From positions 62,001-126,000 of the forward strand of contig BDSL01000094.1 of the NCBI GenBank assembly GCA_003116995.1: a DNA stretch of 64,000 nucleotides, in the 5' to 3' direction. Below are positions 11,230-29,200 of this stretch, one piece after another. A program made the translations under genes and the position numbers. The first letter of the stretch is position 1. Every line of letters starts with the position of its first letter. The notes under the pieces were generated by a model. It made no database searches. It saw nothing but the letters and a program-made list of their open reading frames with translations, and was not told the origin of the DNA. The DNA is from Yamagishiella unicocca (lineage: Eukaryota; Chlorophyta; Chlorophyceae; Chlamydomonadales; Volvocaceae).

Positions 11230-11490
11230 GACCTGGCGCGATTGCTTGGTAGTGATACACGTTACAGCGGATTCCAGACCGAAATGCAGAACCATCGGGC
11301 ACAGCGCCTGATACTGAAGGAGACAACAAAGACAGACACCCAACCGCACCGTAACAAAGGCAAACCACGCGGAGCCTCTAGTACAAATTCCCTGGGGTGC
11401 TGGCTGCTGCTCTTTTTGCCTACGGCCTGTCGATTGGTGTTCTGGTTGTTTGCCTTTGTTCCGGTACACGTCGGTCTCTGTCTCCAGGAT
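11230..11490. repeat. Head-to-head pair of dispersed-repeat modules
   Basis: The left half (about 11230-11375) is the dispersed repeat in reverse orientation: TTACAGCGGATTCCAGACC, then CCATCGGGCACAGCGCCTGA, then ACAAAGGCAAACCACG. The right half (about 11385-11490) is the upstream module in forward orientation: GGGGTGCTGGCTGCTGCTC ... GTTTGCCTTTGTTCCGGT ... GTCGGTCTCTGT. The forward full arrangement (module plus end) is seen at 33370-33560. Confidence 0.7.
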
Positions 11491-11877
11491 ATTTAAGTAT
11501 GTGGGACGGAGGTTGGCCCGTGTTCGCGAAACCCACAGGGCGAGCTGCTCTGCTGCTGCCCCGCCTCCCCTTGCCTCCTCGCCTGCCTCAGTGCCCACCT
11601 ATGGCTTTCCTCTCGACCTGCCCGCTCGCCACCTCGCGATCCATATCCCTCCGCTACTGCTCACGGTGCCTACCATTCCCCGCCTATAATGCGTCAGGGC
11701 GGGTCCATATCACGCCGTTACTGCTCAGGGTCCATGCTGCGCGGATGATTGACATGTCTTACAACTAGAATTGCAAGCCGTGCGACGGCCTCGCGCTTGG
11801 GAGTCATGGGCGGTCTCGCTTGATCGTTCCGCGTCGCAGCCACTCGAGCGGCTTCCTGGCAAATCACGGCCACCAAC

Positions 11878-11947
11878 AGTGTCAGGCGATGCGCCCGATG
11901 GTTCTACCTCTTGGTCTGGAACCCACTGTAACCGTTACAACAACAAC
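11878..11947 (+). repeat. Dispersed repeat copy (forward end module)
   Basis: Reads GTCAGGCGATGCGCCCGATG, GTTCTACCTCTTGGTCTGG, AACCCACTGTAACCGTTAC. It is one of the most complete copies in the window and lies in the 3' flank of the membrane-protein gene. Confidence 0.85.
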
Positions 11948-12369
11948 CCAATCGGCGCACGCAACATCGATGACGAATGGGCACCCCGGAGGCTGATGCC
12001 CGCCTGCAGGCAGGGCCCACATGCGCTGCCCAGGTAGGGCTGGCGCCCCTGCCCTGGCCGCAGACCCCCATCCGGGCTCCGCCAAGCACCACTGCAGCTC
12101 CTAACCGTTCACCCACCGTTGCCCCATCATGGTTTCTACAACTGCCGGCATCACAACCCTCCTGGCCGTTCACCCACCGTTGACCCTTCATGGTTTCCAC
12201 AACTGCCGACGTCGCAACCGCGCCAAGTACATGCTACTGACCATCTATGGCTGTCCGCGCGCGGCGCCATTCGCATCGTCTTGTTTTCACCCAAAAATCA
12301 TTTTAGGGCCACCATCTAAGCACGAGAGCGCAGGAGAGTTCGTGCCTACGGCTACCTATCCAAGCTTCC

Positions 12370-15327
12370 TTACAGCTGCGCCCCTGCGGGGTGGAGCTCC
12401 CGGCGGTCCAGGAGGTAGACGTCCGTGGGATCCTGCCAGAAGAACAGCAGGCCGCCTAGCAGTGAGTAGTTCAAGAAGCTGAGCAGACCGAACACGACAC
12501 ACGTGTTGAGCAGCGTGATGTTGAAGGGCGCGCCGTATTGGGCGTGCCACGTCGAAAGCGTGGGTCCATAGGCTCGGAACTGGGGCGAAAAGAAGGGGGG
12601 GCAAGGAGGTCAGCACCGGACGGAGGCAGCCTGGACAAGAAAATCGGCGACACATGGCTTGGCACTGCCTCACCCACACCCTCGCCCTTCAAGCTAGCCA
12701 GTAACAGTTACAACTACCCTCTCCCTTCAAGCCAGCCATCATTTCCGTCTCTTAAGTATCCCTTACGTTTCGGTACATATCACCTCTGAAGGCTACTGGC
12801 CCCAGTCTGTGTCAAGCTAAGCTTGAACCTTCGTTCCTCGTGCCCCAAACACTACTCACCGTTTCACGCGCAGGAGTGACCTACCGGTACATCCTGCAAG
12901 AATGGCCTGGCCTATGTCCGAAGACGCACCCACCTGCAAGAATGGCCTGGCCTATGTCCGAAGACGCACCCACCTGCAGGGCGATGTTCAGGACGTGGAC
13001 CCCGATGCACAACGCCGCGGACATCACAAAGGCGCGGCCGAAGCGGCGGTTGGGGTCCGCCAGCGACTTGAAAGAGCACAGCAGGAGGGCCAGCGCACAT
13101 GCCTGCAACGCATGAATTGCGGATTGCAAACACGACAAGATTAGTTTACTGCTAACTGTTACAGTGGGCCCCAGACCATAAGGTAGAGCCATCGGGCGCA
13201 TCGTCTGACACCCAAAGAGACGCAAGAAGAAGAACGAAACAGTCGACCGAGATTAGTTGCTGCGAAAGCAACATGGCGTGCAGGGTCCACCCACATGAAC
13301 CAGCAAAAATCGCACAATCGCCACCCGCCCTACAAACATGTCGAGGGATGCCGAGCGCGCGGGCGCCGGCAAGCTCACGCGCAGCAGGGGACACGCACTC
13401 ACGTGGAATACGATTGTGAGAACCACAGCGAAGGCGGCGCTGATGGCAGCACCGGCGAACAGCTGCTGCCTGGGGGGAAGGGGTACCGGGCGCCCGAGGG
13501 TGAGAGCACTGCCATGGCTGCCGCCGGTGCCTGCTGGCCGCATTCAATGTTGACGTGCTCGACATGCCCCAAGGCTTGGCTCAGCACGTAGCCTATGAAT
13601 ACAACAATCTTCCATCAGCTTCAGCGTAAACCCGCATACCGGTAGCGTAAAACCGTATTGAACTGGGACGCCTTTTTCGCCCGGTTTGTTTTACCGGTAC
13701 CCGGACACGCCTTTCATTTCGCGCGAGGAACATGCATCGCAGCCCGCCCCTGCGTTCCGTATCGCATCACAAGCAACTTCCCTCAGAACCTGTTACAGCC
13801 CTTAAAGCGGCACACTGTGATGCGCCCGATGCGCCCGATAGCTCTATCTTGTGGTCTTGGGCCCTGTAACAGTTCTTACTACTGTACACTCGCTTAGCTT
13901 CTCGCCTAGTAAGGCTCACCAATCGCTGGCCTTGCTGCCAGCGGGGAAGCCCGCAGTCCCGCCACGGTCCAACTGTTCCACTGCCGCCGTGAAGGTCTAG
14001 CAACCAATCCAAGGTAAGGGCAAAGGGTAAAGGGCGGTGATCAACCCAAAAATTCTCGTAGGTGTTCAACGCTGACGAGGAGTACAGGTCGTCAAGTCCC
14101 CGGCCCGTTGTAGTGGGGTTCAGCGGGTGCATTTATGGCAGGGCACGACAGCAGGGTGGCAGCGAGCTGCGCGGGAAGCTGTTTCGCCGACATGCATGGA
14201 TGGCCTCCTGTGAAAGCTATTTTCTTGGAGCTGCGGCCGTACGCGCAGCCTAAGGAGCTACCGGCTACTTCACTCGAATGAGTTACGCGACAGGGCCCAG
14301 CGGACCGCAGGGAGATGAAGCTCGCCAGGATAATGCTGGAAAGCCACATGCATCCACACGCGCTCACACGCACTTACACGCATTCAGACGCACTCACATG
14401 CACTCAGACGCATTCACACGCATTCACACGCATTCACACGGGACGCGGCGTCCTCGACCTCACAACCCCAGCCGGCGCATTGCTGCGTTGTCCCTCCCAA
14501 CTAGGTCATCTTCTGTCGATTGGCATGCCGCCCCCGCCCTATCCTGGTCGATTACAACCAAGCGCCCGCCCCCACATTGTCAACATCCCAGACAAACCGC
14601 GATCCCAATCGTTGCTTGGAAGTTGGCACGTCATGACCTCACGCACCCATACAAACAGGCCCAACACGCCTTACATACAACACCTGTCTCTTTCAATGTC
14701 AGGCGATGCGCCCGATGGCTCTACCTTCTGGTCTGGGGCCCACTGCAGCAGTTACTACCACTACCTGTCCCGCGGGTCGCAGCTCCGACTGCGCACCTTG
14801 TATGACGAGGCGCACAGCGCAGCAAAGACCGCGGCCAGGACCACATTGGCTGCGAACGCGGTCCAGACCCACGTGCGCATGGGCGAATGGTACTGACGCA
14901 GCGCAGGGGTCGCGCCGCCGCTGCTCGAAGATACTGGCAGGCTGCCGCGGCTCGCGGACATGGCAGACGCGCGCTGCTGGTCTTGAGGTTGCGGCCAGCG
15001 ACTCTGGAGCGCGCGCTGCCGTGAAGTCGCCTGGGTCGCGTAGGCGTGAGTTGGGTGTGCGATAGCGGTAGAGCTCCGCTGCTGCTGGCGCCTTGGTTCG
15101 TCGTCCTCGGCACCGCTGCCGGCGCTCGAGTCACTTTCTTTGGCGCGGAAGGGCGCGAGGGTAGCCCTTGGGCGCGCTTCGCGAGGAGGCTCAGGAGCGC
15201 CCGCAGCTTCTGCTGCTTTCGCACTATCCTGACATGCGCCACGCGCGTCGGGTGTTCTTGTCAAGGAGCGGGAAGGAACACGGATGCGTTCGTGTGTGGC
15301 TCTCGGTGGATGTGGAAGGCCGAACAT
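12370..15327 (-). CDS. Multi-pass membrane protein of unknown function
   Basis: Supported exons are 15327-14797 (ATG at 15327, donor GTGCGC, phase 0), 13469-13403 (acceptor CCCCCCAG, donor GTGAGT), 13102-12974 (acceptor GTTGCAG, donor GTGGGT, 43 codons) and 12579-12370 (acceptor CGCCCCAG, TAA stop). The N-terminal 130 or so residues are polar and disordered. Hydrophobic helices follow: TWVWTAFAANVVLAAVFAAL in exon 1, LFAGAAISAAFAVVLTIVF, CALALLLCSF and AFVMSAALCIGVHVLNIAL, and ITLLNTCVVFGLLSFLNYSL near the C-terminus, followed by a short polar tail. Phase requires at least one unresolved exon between 14797 and 13469; 14.0-14.15 kb has a plausible frame. I do not recognise the family. Introns hold copies of the dispersed repeat. 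The start is the second in-frame ATG of the open frame, chosen by context only. Confidence 0.6.
12894..12979. repeat. 40-bp tandem duplication carrying splice-site motifs
   Basis: A 40-bp unit is repeated directly (CTGCAAG at 12894 and 12934, CTGCAGG at 12974). Read on the minus strand, each unit starts with GTGGGT and ends with TTGCAG. The real 5' splice site of the 13102-12974 exon is the first of two identical GTGGGT donors. Confidence 0.9.
13152..13215 (-). repeat. Dispersed repeat copy inside an intron
   Basis: Reverse-oriented copy: TAACTGTTACAGTGGGCCCC, AGACCATAAGGTAGAGCCAT, CGGGCGCATCG. It lies in the intron between exons 13469-13403 and 13102-12974 of the membrane-protein gene. Confidence 0.85.
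13815..13882 (+). repeat. Dispersed repeat copy with internal duplication
   Basis: GATGCGCCCGATGCGCCCGA (the GATGCGCCC block doubled), then TAGCTCTATCTTGTGGTCTT and GGGCCCTGTAACAGTT. It lies in a long intron of the membrane-protein gene. Confidence 0.8.
14345..14442. repeat. Degenerate CACACGCATT microsatellite
   Basis: About eight imperfect units of 10-12 bp of the form CA(T/C)(T/G)CACACG / CATTCAGACG. It is intronic with respect to the membrane-protein gene. No coding role. Confidence 0.8.
14695..14762 (+). repeat. Dispersed repeat copy next to exon 1 donor
   Basis: GTCAGGCGATGCGCCCGATG, GCTCTACCTTCTGGTCTGG, GGCCCACTGCAGCAGTTACT. It ends about 35 bp from the exon whose donor lies at 14796, so the repeat lies in that intron. 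Confidence 0.85.
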
Positions 15328-17708
15328 GAAGAAAGAAATTGCGTAATCGTTTGTGCCCAAAGGACGCTGCTGCAGGCTGCGCGGCGGTATGCGAATACAA
15401 TTGTTCCGATGGCGTGAAAGCCGGCGGTCCCTAATGACGTCCAAATGTCAGTCAACGCCGTGTCTCCAGCAGCCGGGGCAGTAGAAGCGTAGAATGAAGC
15501 TGTAGATACCTGGAAATCCCATCAAAGCATTATGCTTGAACAGCGAGCTACGCCGGAATGCGCGCGGACTGGGTCCACCGACCCAGGGGTCGGTTATAAA
15601 TGAGTTATAACTACTACATGAACACAAGCTTGGTGTATCGAAGTAGGTTAACGTGTACCACGCAGTAACAGCGTTGTCGCCGGCTAGGGCCTTGGCGTGG
15701 GATACTGTTTGGCACTGACATGCACTCAGGTCGGCCCTGAACCGTGGCATAGCCAGGCGTAACGAAAGTGAGAGACCGTGACGGGGAATGACGGCTTGAC
15801 GCTGCAGGACCATGTGCCGCGACGGACACGACTTCTACAGGCTTTGATAGGATGTGGTCGCACGCCTGCGAACACCAGAGCCGCTTCCGACAGAAAGAGA
15901 GCGACATGCGCCAATAGTTTCTAGCATCTGACCGCTATTGCAGCGCGCTGATAGCTTGGCAACCCTTCCACTGAAGTGCCCCTCCTGCAGAGCTCACGTG
16001 CTCAAATTGCCGTACCTAACAGTCTGCCACACAGTCTGCCACACAGTCTGCCACACAGTCTGCCACACAGTCTGCCACTAACAGTCTGCCACACTGCAAC
16101 AGTCTGGAACCCACTGTAACAGCTAGACGACCTCTCAGACGCGTGACTAAAACAACGTCACTATATCAAGTAACGGTATCCATCGCCCAGTTAGGTATCT
16201 TTACAGAGCTGGTATGGCGTGCGGCCGGTCCGGCTTACATTAGATCGCTTTCGGTGTTTCAGGCGCTCCCTTGCTGCTGGCGGGGCCAGAAGAGGGAAAG
16301 TGCCCGATTATTGCCGTACGTGACCCCACGCTTCCACCGCCGCGCCAACTAGTACCTAGGGTGATAATATAGAGCTGGTATGGCGCGGGGGGCGGCCCGG
16401 CTTAAAATAGAAGAGCAATCCCGCTTTCGGTTGTTCAGCCGCTCCCTTGTTGCTAAAGGGGGGCCAACGGGAAAGGTTTTGGGGCCTGCCTGCATGAAAG
16501 CTGTTAGCTAGAGGGAGATGTAAATACAAAGGGAGCAATGCTCGCGTGTAACGGACTTCGGCTCGCGTGTAGCAGTGTAGCAGCATTGAGTGTTGAATTG
16601 TAGCTGTGTCGCAGTGCTGCAATTCCTTCTGTGGTGTTTTCTTGGCCGTTACTAGCATTGCTGATATGTCTTTGCACCATTGAGGAACGCCTAAGTGTCG
16701 TTCGAGGAACAATCTACTTGGATATGTGCCTGTCGCGTCGAGGCTGTCAATTTGCATTTCAAACGGATCGACTGAGGTGACGCAACAGCTTTATATATAC
16801 AGGTATATACATATTATTGCAGAGCTTCGTCCAGGCACTCTTACTCTGGTAACTTGCTACCCATTTAGTTGACGCTTCGACTCGTGACCCAAGCAGATTC
16901 CGTCTATATGGGGTGGCTATGCATCCAATACAATAAATGTAGGAAGGTGTAGGATATGGCAAGTGGAATCGTATAATGGCAAGTGGAATCGTATAATGGC
17001 AAGTGGAATCGTATAGTGTCGTCGGGCGTGCGCTTCCAGGTTGAGAAGGACCTCTCCATACATGCCAGTAGCGACGCCAACTGAGCGCATGAGTGGCATA
17101 CGAGGGTACGTCTTGTGGGAGTCCCGGGCAAGGCCCCTAGGGGTCTCCACCCCAGCAATAACAGACAGTGCTGTAAGCGTCGTAAAGCCAAGACACAGCA
17201 GCGCCCTAATCATTGCATTTTTTGCATTGTCCCTCGGGTTCCAAATTGTTCTGTTGTACCGATGTAGTTTGTTAGCGAAAAGAAAGTGCCAGTCGGGCGT
17301 GATTAGCTCAACACATGCGATAAGCTGTACGACGGAACGTGGAAGCCGTGACAGAGATGGAAAGTGCTGGCACCGAATTCCTCCGCGTTGCAAACTCCGT
17401 CACCTCCTGAAGATTTTGAACAAGCCGGTACCAATTAGAGTGCACTTGTAAAACTGGCAGACTGCCGTACTGGAATATGCTCTTCGCATTGCGTAACAAC
17501 TAGTGTGGACGTATATGTCATATCAATAACGAGAGCTCTTCAGGAAGGAAACATTTTACAAGATTGAGCGTGCAAAGGTCTGCGCAACAGACCTGTTGTC
17601 ATCGTCAGTCTTGCTCCCTGACTTGCTCTGACCTGTTCCGGTCCATCGATGAGCCGCGCCTCCTAGTTGTCTACTCGGTCCTTTAACCAAATTGGCGACC
17701 AAATAACA
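15328..17708. other. Divergent intergenic region before phosphate transporter 1
   Basis: No exon supported. Repeats seen: a 12-bp unit (CAGTCTGCCACA) about five times at 16021-16080, ending in a fragment of the dispersed repeat (GTCTGGAACCCACTGTAACA, about 16098-16122); a pair of related segments of about 95 bp (GAGCTGGTATGGCG ... GCTTTCGGT ... CAG-CGCTCCCTTG) at about 16207-16300 and 16372-16470; and a perfect 20-bp unit, three copies, at 16958-17017. Confidence 0.6.
16958..17017. repeat. 20-bp tandem repeat, three copies
   Basis: GGCAAGTGGAATCGTATAAT repeated at 16958, 16978 and 16998; the third copy ends TATAGT. Intergenic. Confidence 0.95.
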
Positions 17709-24257
<6,549 letters not shown>

Positions 24258-26266
24258 GCAGTACCGCGGTATTGTGACCGATTGGACGAGGAAACGGCGT
24301 AAGGGATAACATTATCCGCGCAGGTGCAGATATGCTCCATACTGAAATACTACTGAAGGGGAATGTAGTGCTTTGCTTTGCAAGATTGGGTTAAATGACA
24401 CTGAGCAAGTGCAGCAAGCTTCATATTGGTAGAGTTGTTTGCGTCATGCGCGCGGCCTCTCGTAGCAGATTATGTTTTCATGGTTATTGCAACCGGCTGC
24501 CGACCCAGATGCGACGGTAGTATTGTTGAATGTGGTTTCATATGCGTTAGGCCGTTGGACGCTATCAGTTCGCGTGCGTCGCGAGAGCACTTGCGCACGA
24601 CAGCCACTATACATGGCTCGATTCGATAAAGGTCGTGCAATACCGAACTCGGGAAGTTTCGGTAATTACTTGCCACGACATGCTATGCCCAGGTTGTTTC
24701 GGCATGATTTCAGTAAACCCACTCAACGTGTGCTCGTATTTTTTGTTTACGTGTAGGTGATTTTAAGAGTATGACGTATGTGTAATTTTAAGAGCATGAC
24801 GTATGGGTAATTTTAGGAGTATGACGTCGTTATCATACATCATGCCTATCATGTCAAGGTACTGCTGAGCTAGATCCAGTTTCCAGGATGAGCGCCGCAA
24901 TGGCAATTACTTCTACAGCTCAACTCCAAACCCTTCCACGCGACAACTATAAGCAGACTTCGGGCGAACGGGGATGGACGGGGCCCTGGCAGGTGGCGGA
25001 AGTGCTTTGAAGCAAGGAGGAGCAGCGGATTCACACCTCGATGTCATCTTCGATGAATGCGGTTTCTGCTACCACACACCTTCGCATCAATAGCCAGAGC
25101 TGCACACCGTTGTGCGCCAAACACCATAGTGGAAACGGTTGCAGACGCGCAAGGCCCGGGCCACGGCGTGCGTGACGCGTCTCAGCCCTGCGCTGCCCTG
25201 CGAAGCTATGCCTCCCATCGCTACCATACTACCGGTACTGACAACCAATACCGAAACTGCCTGCTCCTTTTCGAATGCATATGCATTTCGACAGCTGTAG
25301 CTACCGCCACTTCGTGCGGAGCCGCATCGGAACCTAGTTGTAACGCGATGCAATACTCTTGAAGTCAGCAACTACCATCATCCCTGTCACCGCTTAATGA
25401 TTTGGGTAATAGTGTGCTGTTTCTAGATCGGTCCTGAAGGTAAAGCTTAACGGGCCGTGGCAGGTAGAGCGGAGGAACATCACGAGCGTGGATCAGGAGG
25501 GTATCAGCAGGCGGGAAGTGCAGGACGAAGCAAGGAGGTGATGAGGCCGCAATGGTGCCGTTGACGCGACGTGGATGTCCGACGCGGTAGTGGACGTCGT
25601 TATTCTTTTCCTTGGACCCGGGACAAAAAATGGAATCGCAATTGCTATCGCGTTTGGACCATTTGCACCTTGGGCTATCGATTGCACATGGGGAATCACA
25701 AAACTGCATTGTCGGACTACTAACCCACGAATTTTCGAGTGGCTGACCCACGGAATAAAAGCTATGGATCGGCGATTATTATCGCGTTTGGACCATTTTG
25801 TACCTTGGGCTATCGATTGCGCTTTGGAATCGCGGAAGTAGAGCTTTATTTTTTCCGACCATGCGGTTACCGGTAGGTTTACATGATGGTGTCCCGTTCT
25901 CTGAGCCGCCGACAGGACTAACATGGTTTGAAAGGAGCCTTAAATTACCTTGACTGCTATGACATCTATTTTGCGGAGGAAAACAAGGAACGGTGAGAAA
26001 GTACGGAAGGCGGTATATGGTCACACCTCCGAACAGGTTCTCGGGTATAATCGTACCTAATATGCTTTGGAATAAGTGGGAAAGCAAGATTACGAGTGTG
26101 GTACGCATCCTTAATTCCGGCGTTGAGATTATATATAAGGCTAGGGCTTACCCTGTAGGTTTGCAAGGCGGTTTACAAGGCCGCACTCGCTCACTATTCC
26201 TTTTCGGTTCTTCCTGGAATAGTAGCCTCCCCAGTGTACCTCTTTCGACATCACCTGCATTTTAAC
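24258..26266. other. 3' flank of transporter 1 and promoter region of transporter 2
   Basis: No exon supported. A 25-bp unit (TAATTTTAAGAGTATGACGTATG-type) occurs three times at about 24760-24832. A segment of about 50 bp (ATCGCGTTTGGACCATTT ... CCTTGGGCTATCGATTGC) is duplicated at about 25646-25695 and 25779-25830. A promoter for transporter 2 should lie near 26.2 kb; TTATATATAAGG at about 26129 is AT-rich but unproven. Confidence 0.6.
24781..24785 (+). terminator. TGTAA poly(A) signal after transporter 1
   Basis: TGTAA about 525 nt past the stop codon, inside a three-copy tandem repeat of about 25 bp. The other units carry GTGAT or GGTAA at this position, so only one unit has the signal. 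Confidence 0.5.
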
Positions 26267-29200
26267 ATGGTTCTAAACGGTCAGCAGCTCGAGGAGGAAC
26301 GTGGCGTTGCCATGTCGGCAAAGTTGGAAGCGGGCGATATGCTGGAACAACAGGACAGTTTGGATGTTGAGGAGGAGGCTCTGCACCACAACCCTGTCAT
26401 CAGGTGCGAAAAGAGCTCCTGACAGGAGCCTTATGGGCGGAAGCCGGCACGGGTTTAACAGTGTCTTGTTTTCTTGTCGACAGAATGTTGAAGTTCATAA
26501 TCGCCTTCGTTATCCCCGGCCTCGGCATGGTATGTTTGTAGATGGCGACTTACCGGTTTGCGGGCGTGCACGTGCGAAACCATATGTCGTTCGGCAGCAC
26601 CGTTTGTCCGTTTGCGTCCCACATGCCTACCGCTTTGCAATGACGTTCTGTGCAGTTTTCCGAGGCCTTCTTCATCTTTGCTGTAGGGAATCTTTCAGGT
26701 CAGTACGGTAGTCTATCTGCTGACCTGTAAGGTCAGCGGCTCCATGCACCATTTGCCCTCATCGGCCCTCACCATCTCACGCACGCCGTACGACGCCACG
26801 ATTGAGCTGGCACTAGTTGACGACCCGATGCCGTACCAAGTGCCCCGGACGCGGCAGGGGGGTGCAGTTTTAGGGTTCCATTATAGGGCTGTTTTCGGAT
26901 TCGCAACATCTACTATCGGTACAGCACGTCAACCGTATTCCCGCGCACCATGCATACACTGCTGCATCGATGCCGTATGTCGCAGAGTGCTTGCTTGACC
27001 ACCCAGCCATCATCGTGTGCGCGCGCGACCTCGCTCGTCTCCCACGCCTGCCGATTCCAGGCAGGTAGCCCTTCATACATGTCGTGTAATTGCACGCATA
27101 CTAACCTAGCGCGCTAACCTAGCAGCCGCAACGCAACGCCCGTCTCGCCCGCCGTCTCGTCCCATCAGCACTGTGGGAAGTCGAGTACGCGGACTGCTGG
27201 GCGAACCACATTACCTGCCCCTCCAGCCTTCCGGACTCCATCCAATACACACAAGTGTGCGGTATTATCTTCGGGCAGCTGGTGCTGGGCTTCTTTGCCG
27301 ACCGCATTGGACGGAAATGGGGCTCTGTGTCAACGGCAGCAACTATGGTCGTGGGTACGTAGCTTGCAATGCTGGCTCCCTGCCTGCCCGCTGGGCCCCT
27401 TTCCTTTCCACTCAAACATCTTCCACTCGCAGTACACCAACCATGGCTACTTGGCTATTACTTTTACTTTTTTTTAATAACTTTTGTTTATCTGACGAGA
27501 GAGAGTTCCCACCTACCGTTCATTGCCTGCGCCCATCGCTACGTTCCAATCCGTTTACCCGCCGCACGCCACGTACCGCAATCCAGGTGGCATCCTCATC
27601 GTAACCTCCAACGGCCCCAACGACCGAGCTCTGTGGACTATGTTCACGGCGGTGCAATTCATCTTCGGCATCGGTGTGGGTGGCGAGTACCCGGTCGCGT
27701 CCACCTCCGCTAACGAGCGCGCAGAGTCATCCAGCAGGTTGCAGAAGCGCCGCGGCGAGACAGTGGTGCTGGTTCTGAGCATGCAGGGCTGGGGCAACGT
27801 TGTCAACACGGCGGTCATCATCGGTGAGTATTGACGGGGCGGGCGGCACGTAATTCTGTAACGCTTAGACACGGTGTGTAGCGGTCTTATCAATTTACTT
27901 GTGTGGGAAATGCAAGGCCCAGGGTACACAAAACGAAAACGACCCACGGCTCGACCAGGCATCCTTGCGTATGTACAGATAGACCGATGCCCCCTGTGAG
28001 GTACCCGCGCACACGCACGAATCCCCGCGTCTGTCCCTCCGCCCCCACCGTCGACGCCCCCCACCGCCGCAAGCACTGACACTTTCAAACAGCTACTCGA
28101 TTAGCGTCCCTGCACATGGCGCACGCCGCATATGGCACACGCCGCACCGGATGGATCGCAGTACATAACATATTGCAACCTAAGACCCTAACCTAATTGT
28201 AGCATTACGGTCGTGTGCAACCTTACACTTTCGCAGCCATCATGGCTGGATTTAGCCAGTTTGGTGCACCGTACGATAGCTACGCTCTGGAGGTGACGTG
28301 GCGTCTGTCGTACGCGATTGGGCTCATTCCCCTCGTCGGCATCCTCTTCTACCGCATCTTCCGGCTGCGGGAGTCGACTGTCTGGAAGAAGAAGCGAGAG
28401 GCCCTGAACGCAACGGGAGGTGCGTGGCCTCCCCGGGTTGAGCGCACTGTTGCCTTCGCCAGCAAGGCGAGGAGTCAATATCAACCGCCGGATAATGAAG
28501 AACATTATGAAATTAGCTACATCCTACCGTTAGAGCATCGACCCATCGACGACTCATCATCTGATTACCAGAATGCGGCAACCTACATTCCGGAGGCGAT
28601 CGGATCAAACCCAGCGCTCCAGGGCGTCCAGTACCTGAAGGGAACCCCCGAGCCGTCTTCTGCCCGTCTCCGTAATCCGACAAAACCTGTCAGCAAGACT
28701 GGACCAACATACTTGCTGACTCAGCATTACCTGCTGCTGAATGCCCCACGCACGTTGGACAATCTCACGCAGCCATGGGGTGGCTAGCTGGCTATTAGGC
28801 GAGCGAACGTACCGCGAAATACGAAATAGCGAATGAAGCCTGCTTATGGAAAACCAGCTGTCGAAGTCCCGTATCGGACGAGGACTCACACGGAGCTGGT
28901 ACCCAACCCATGCATGGATGCACGCAGGGGCCCAGGCCAACGGTGTCCAGTGGCGCAAGTTCAGTCTGTTGTTGCGCTACTACTGGCACCGGAACCTGGG
29001 AACGGCATTGAGCTGGTTCGTGTGGGACTTTGCATTCTACGGAAACAAGGTAAGCGGGGGTGCCCCACCTGCTGCAGAGAAATATTGAAACATGTTACAC
29101 GACGACCTCCAGCTATGGTCACTTTGGGAAGTACGTTCGCAAATGCTAATGGTCAATTTGCCAAGCAAAGCAAATACAACACGCCTGCTAGCTGCATGCC

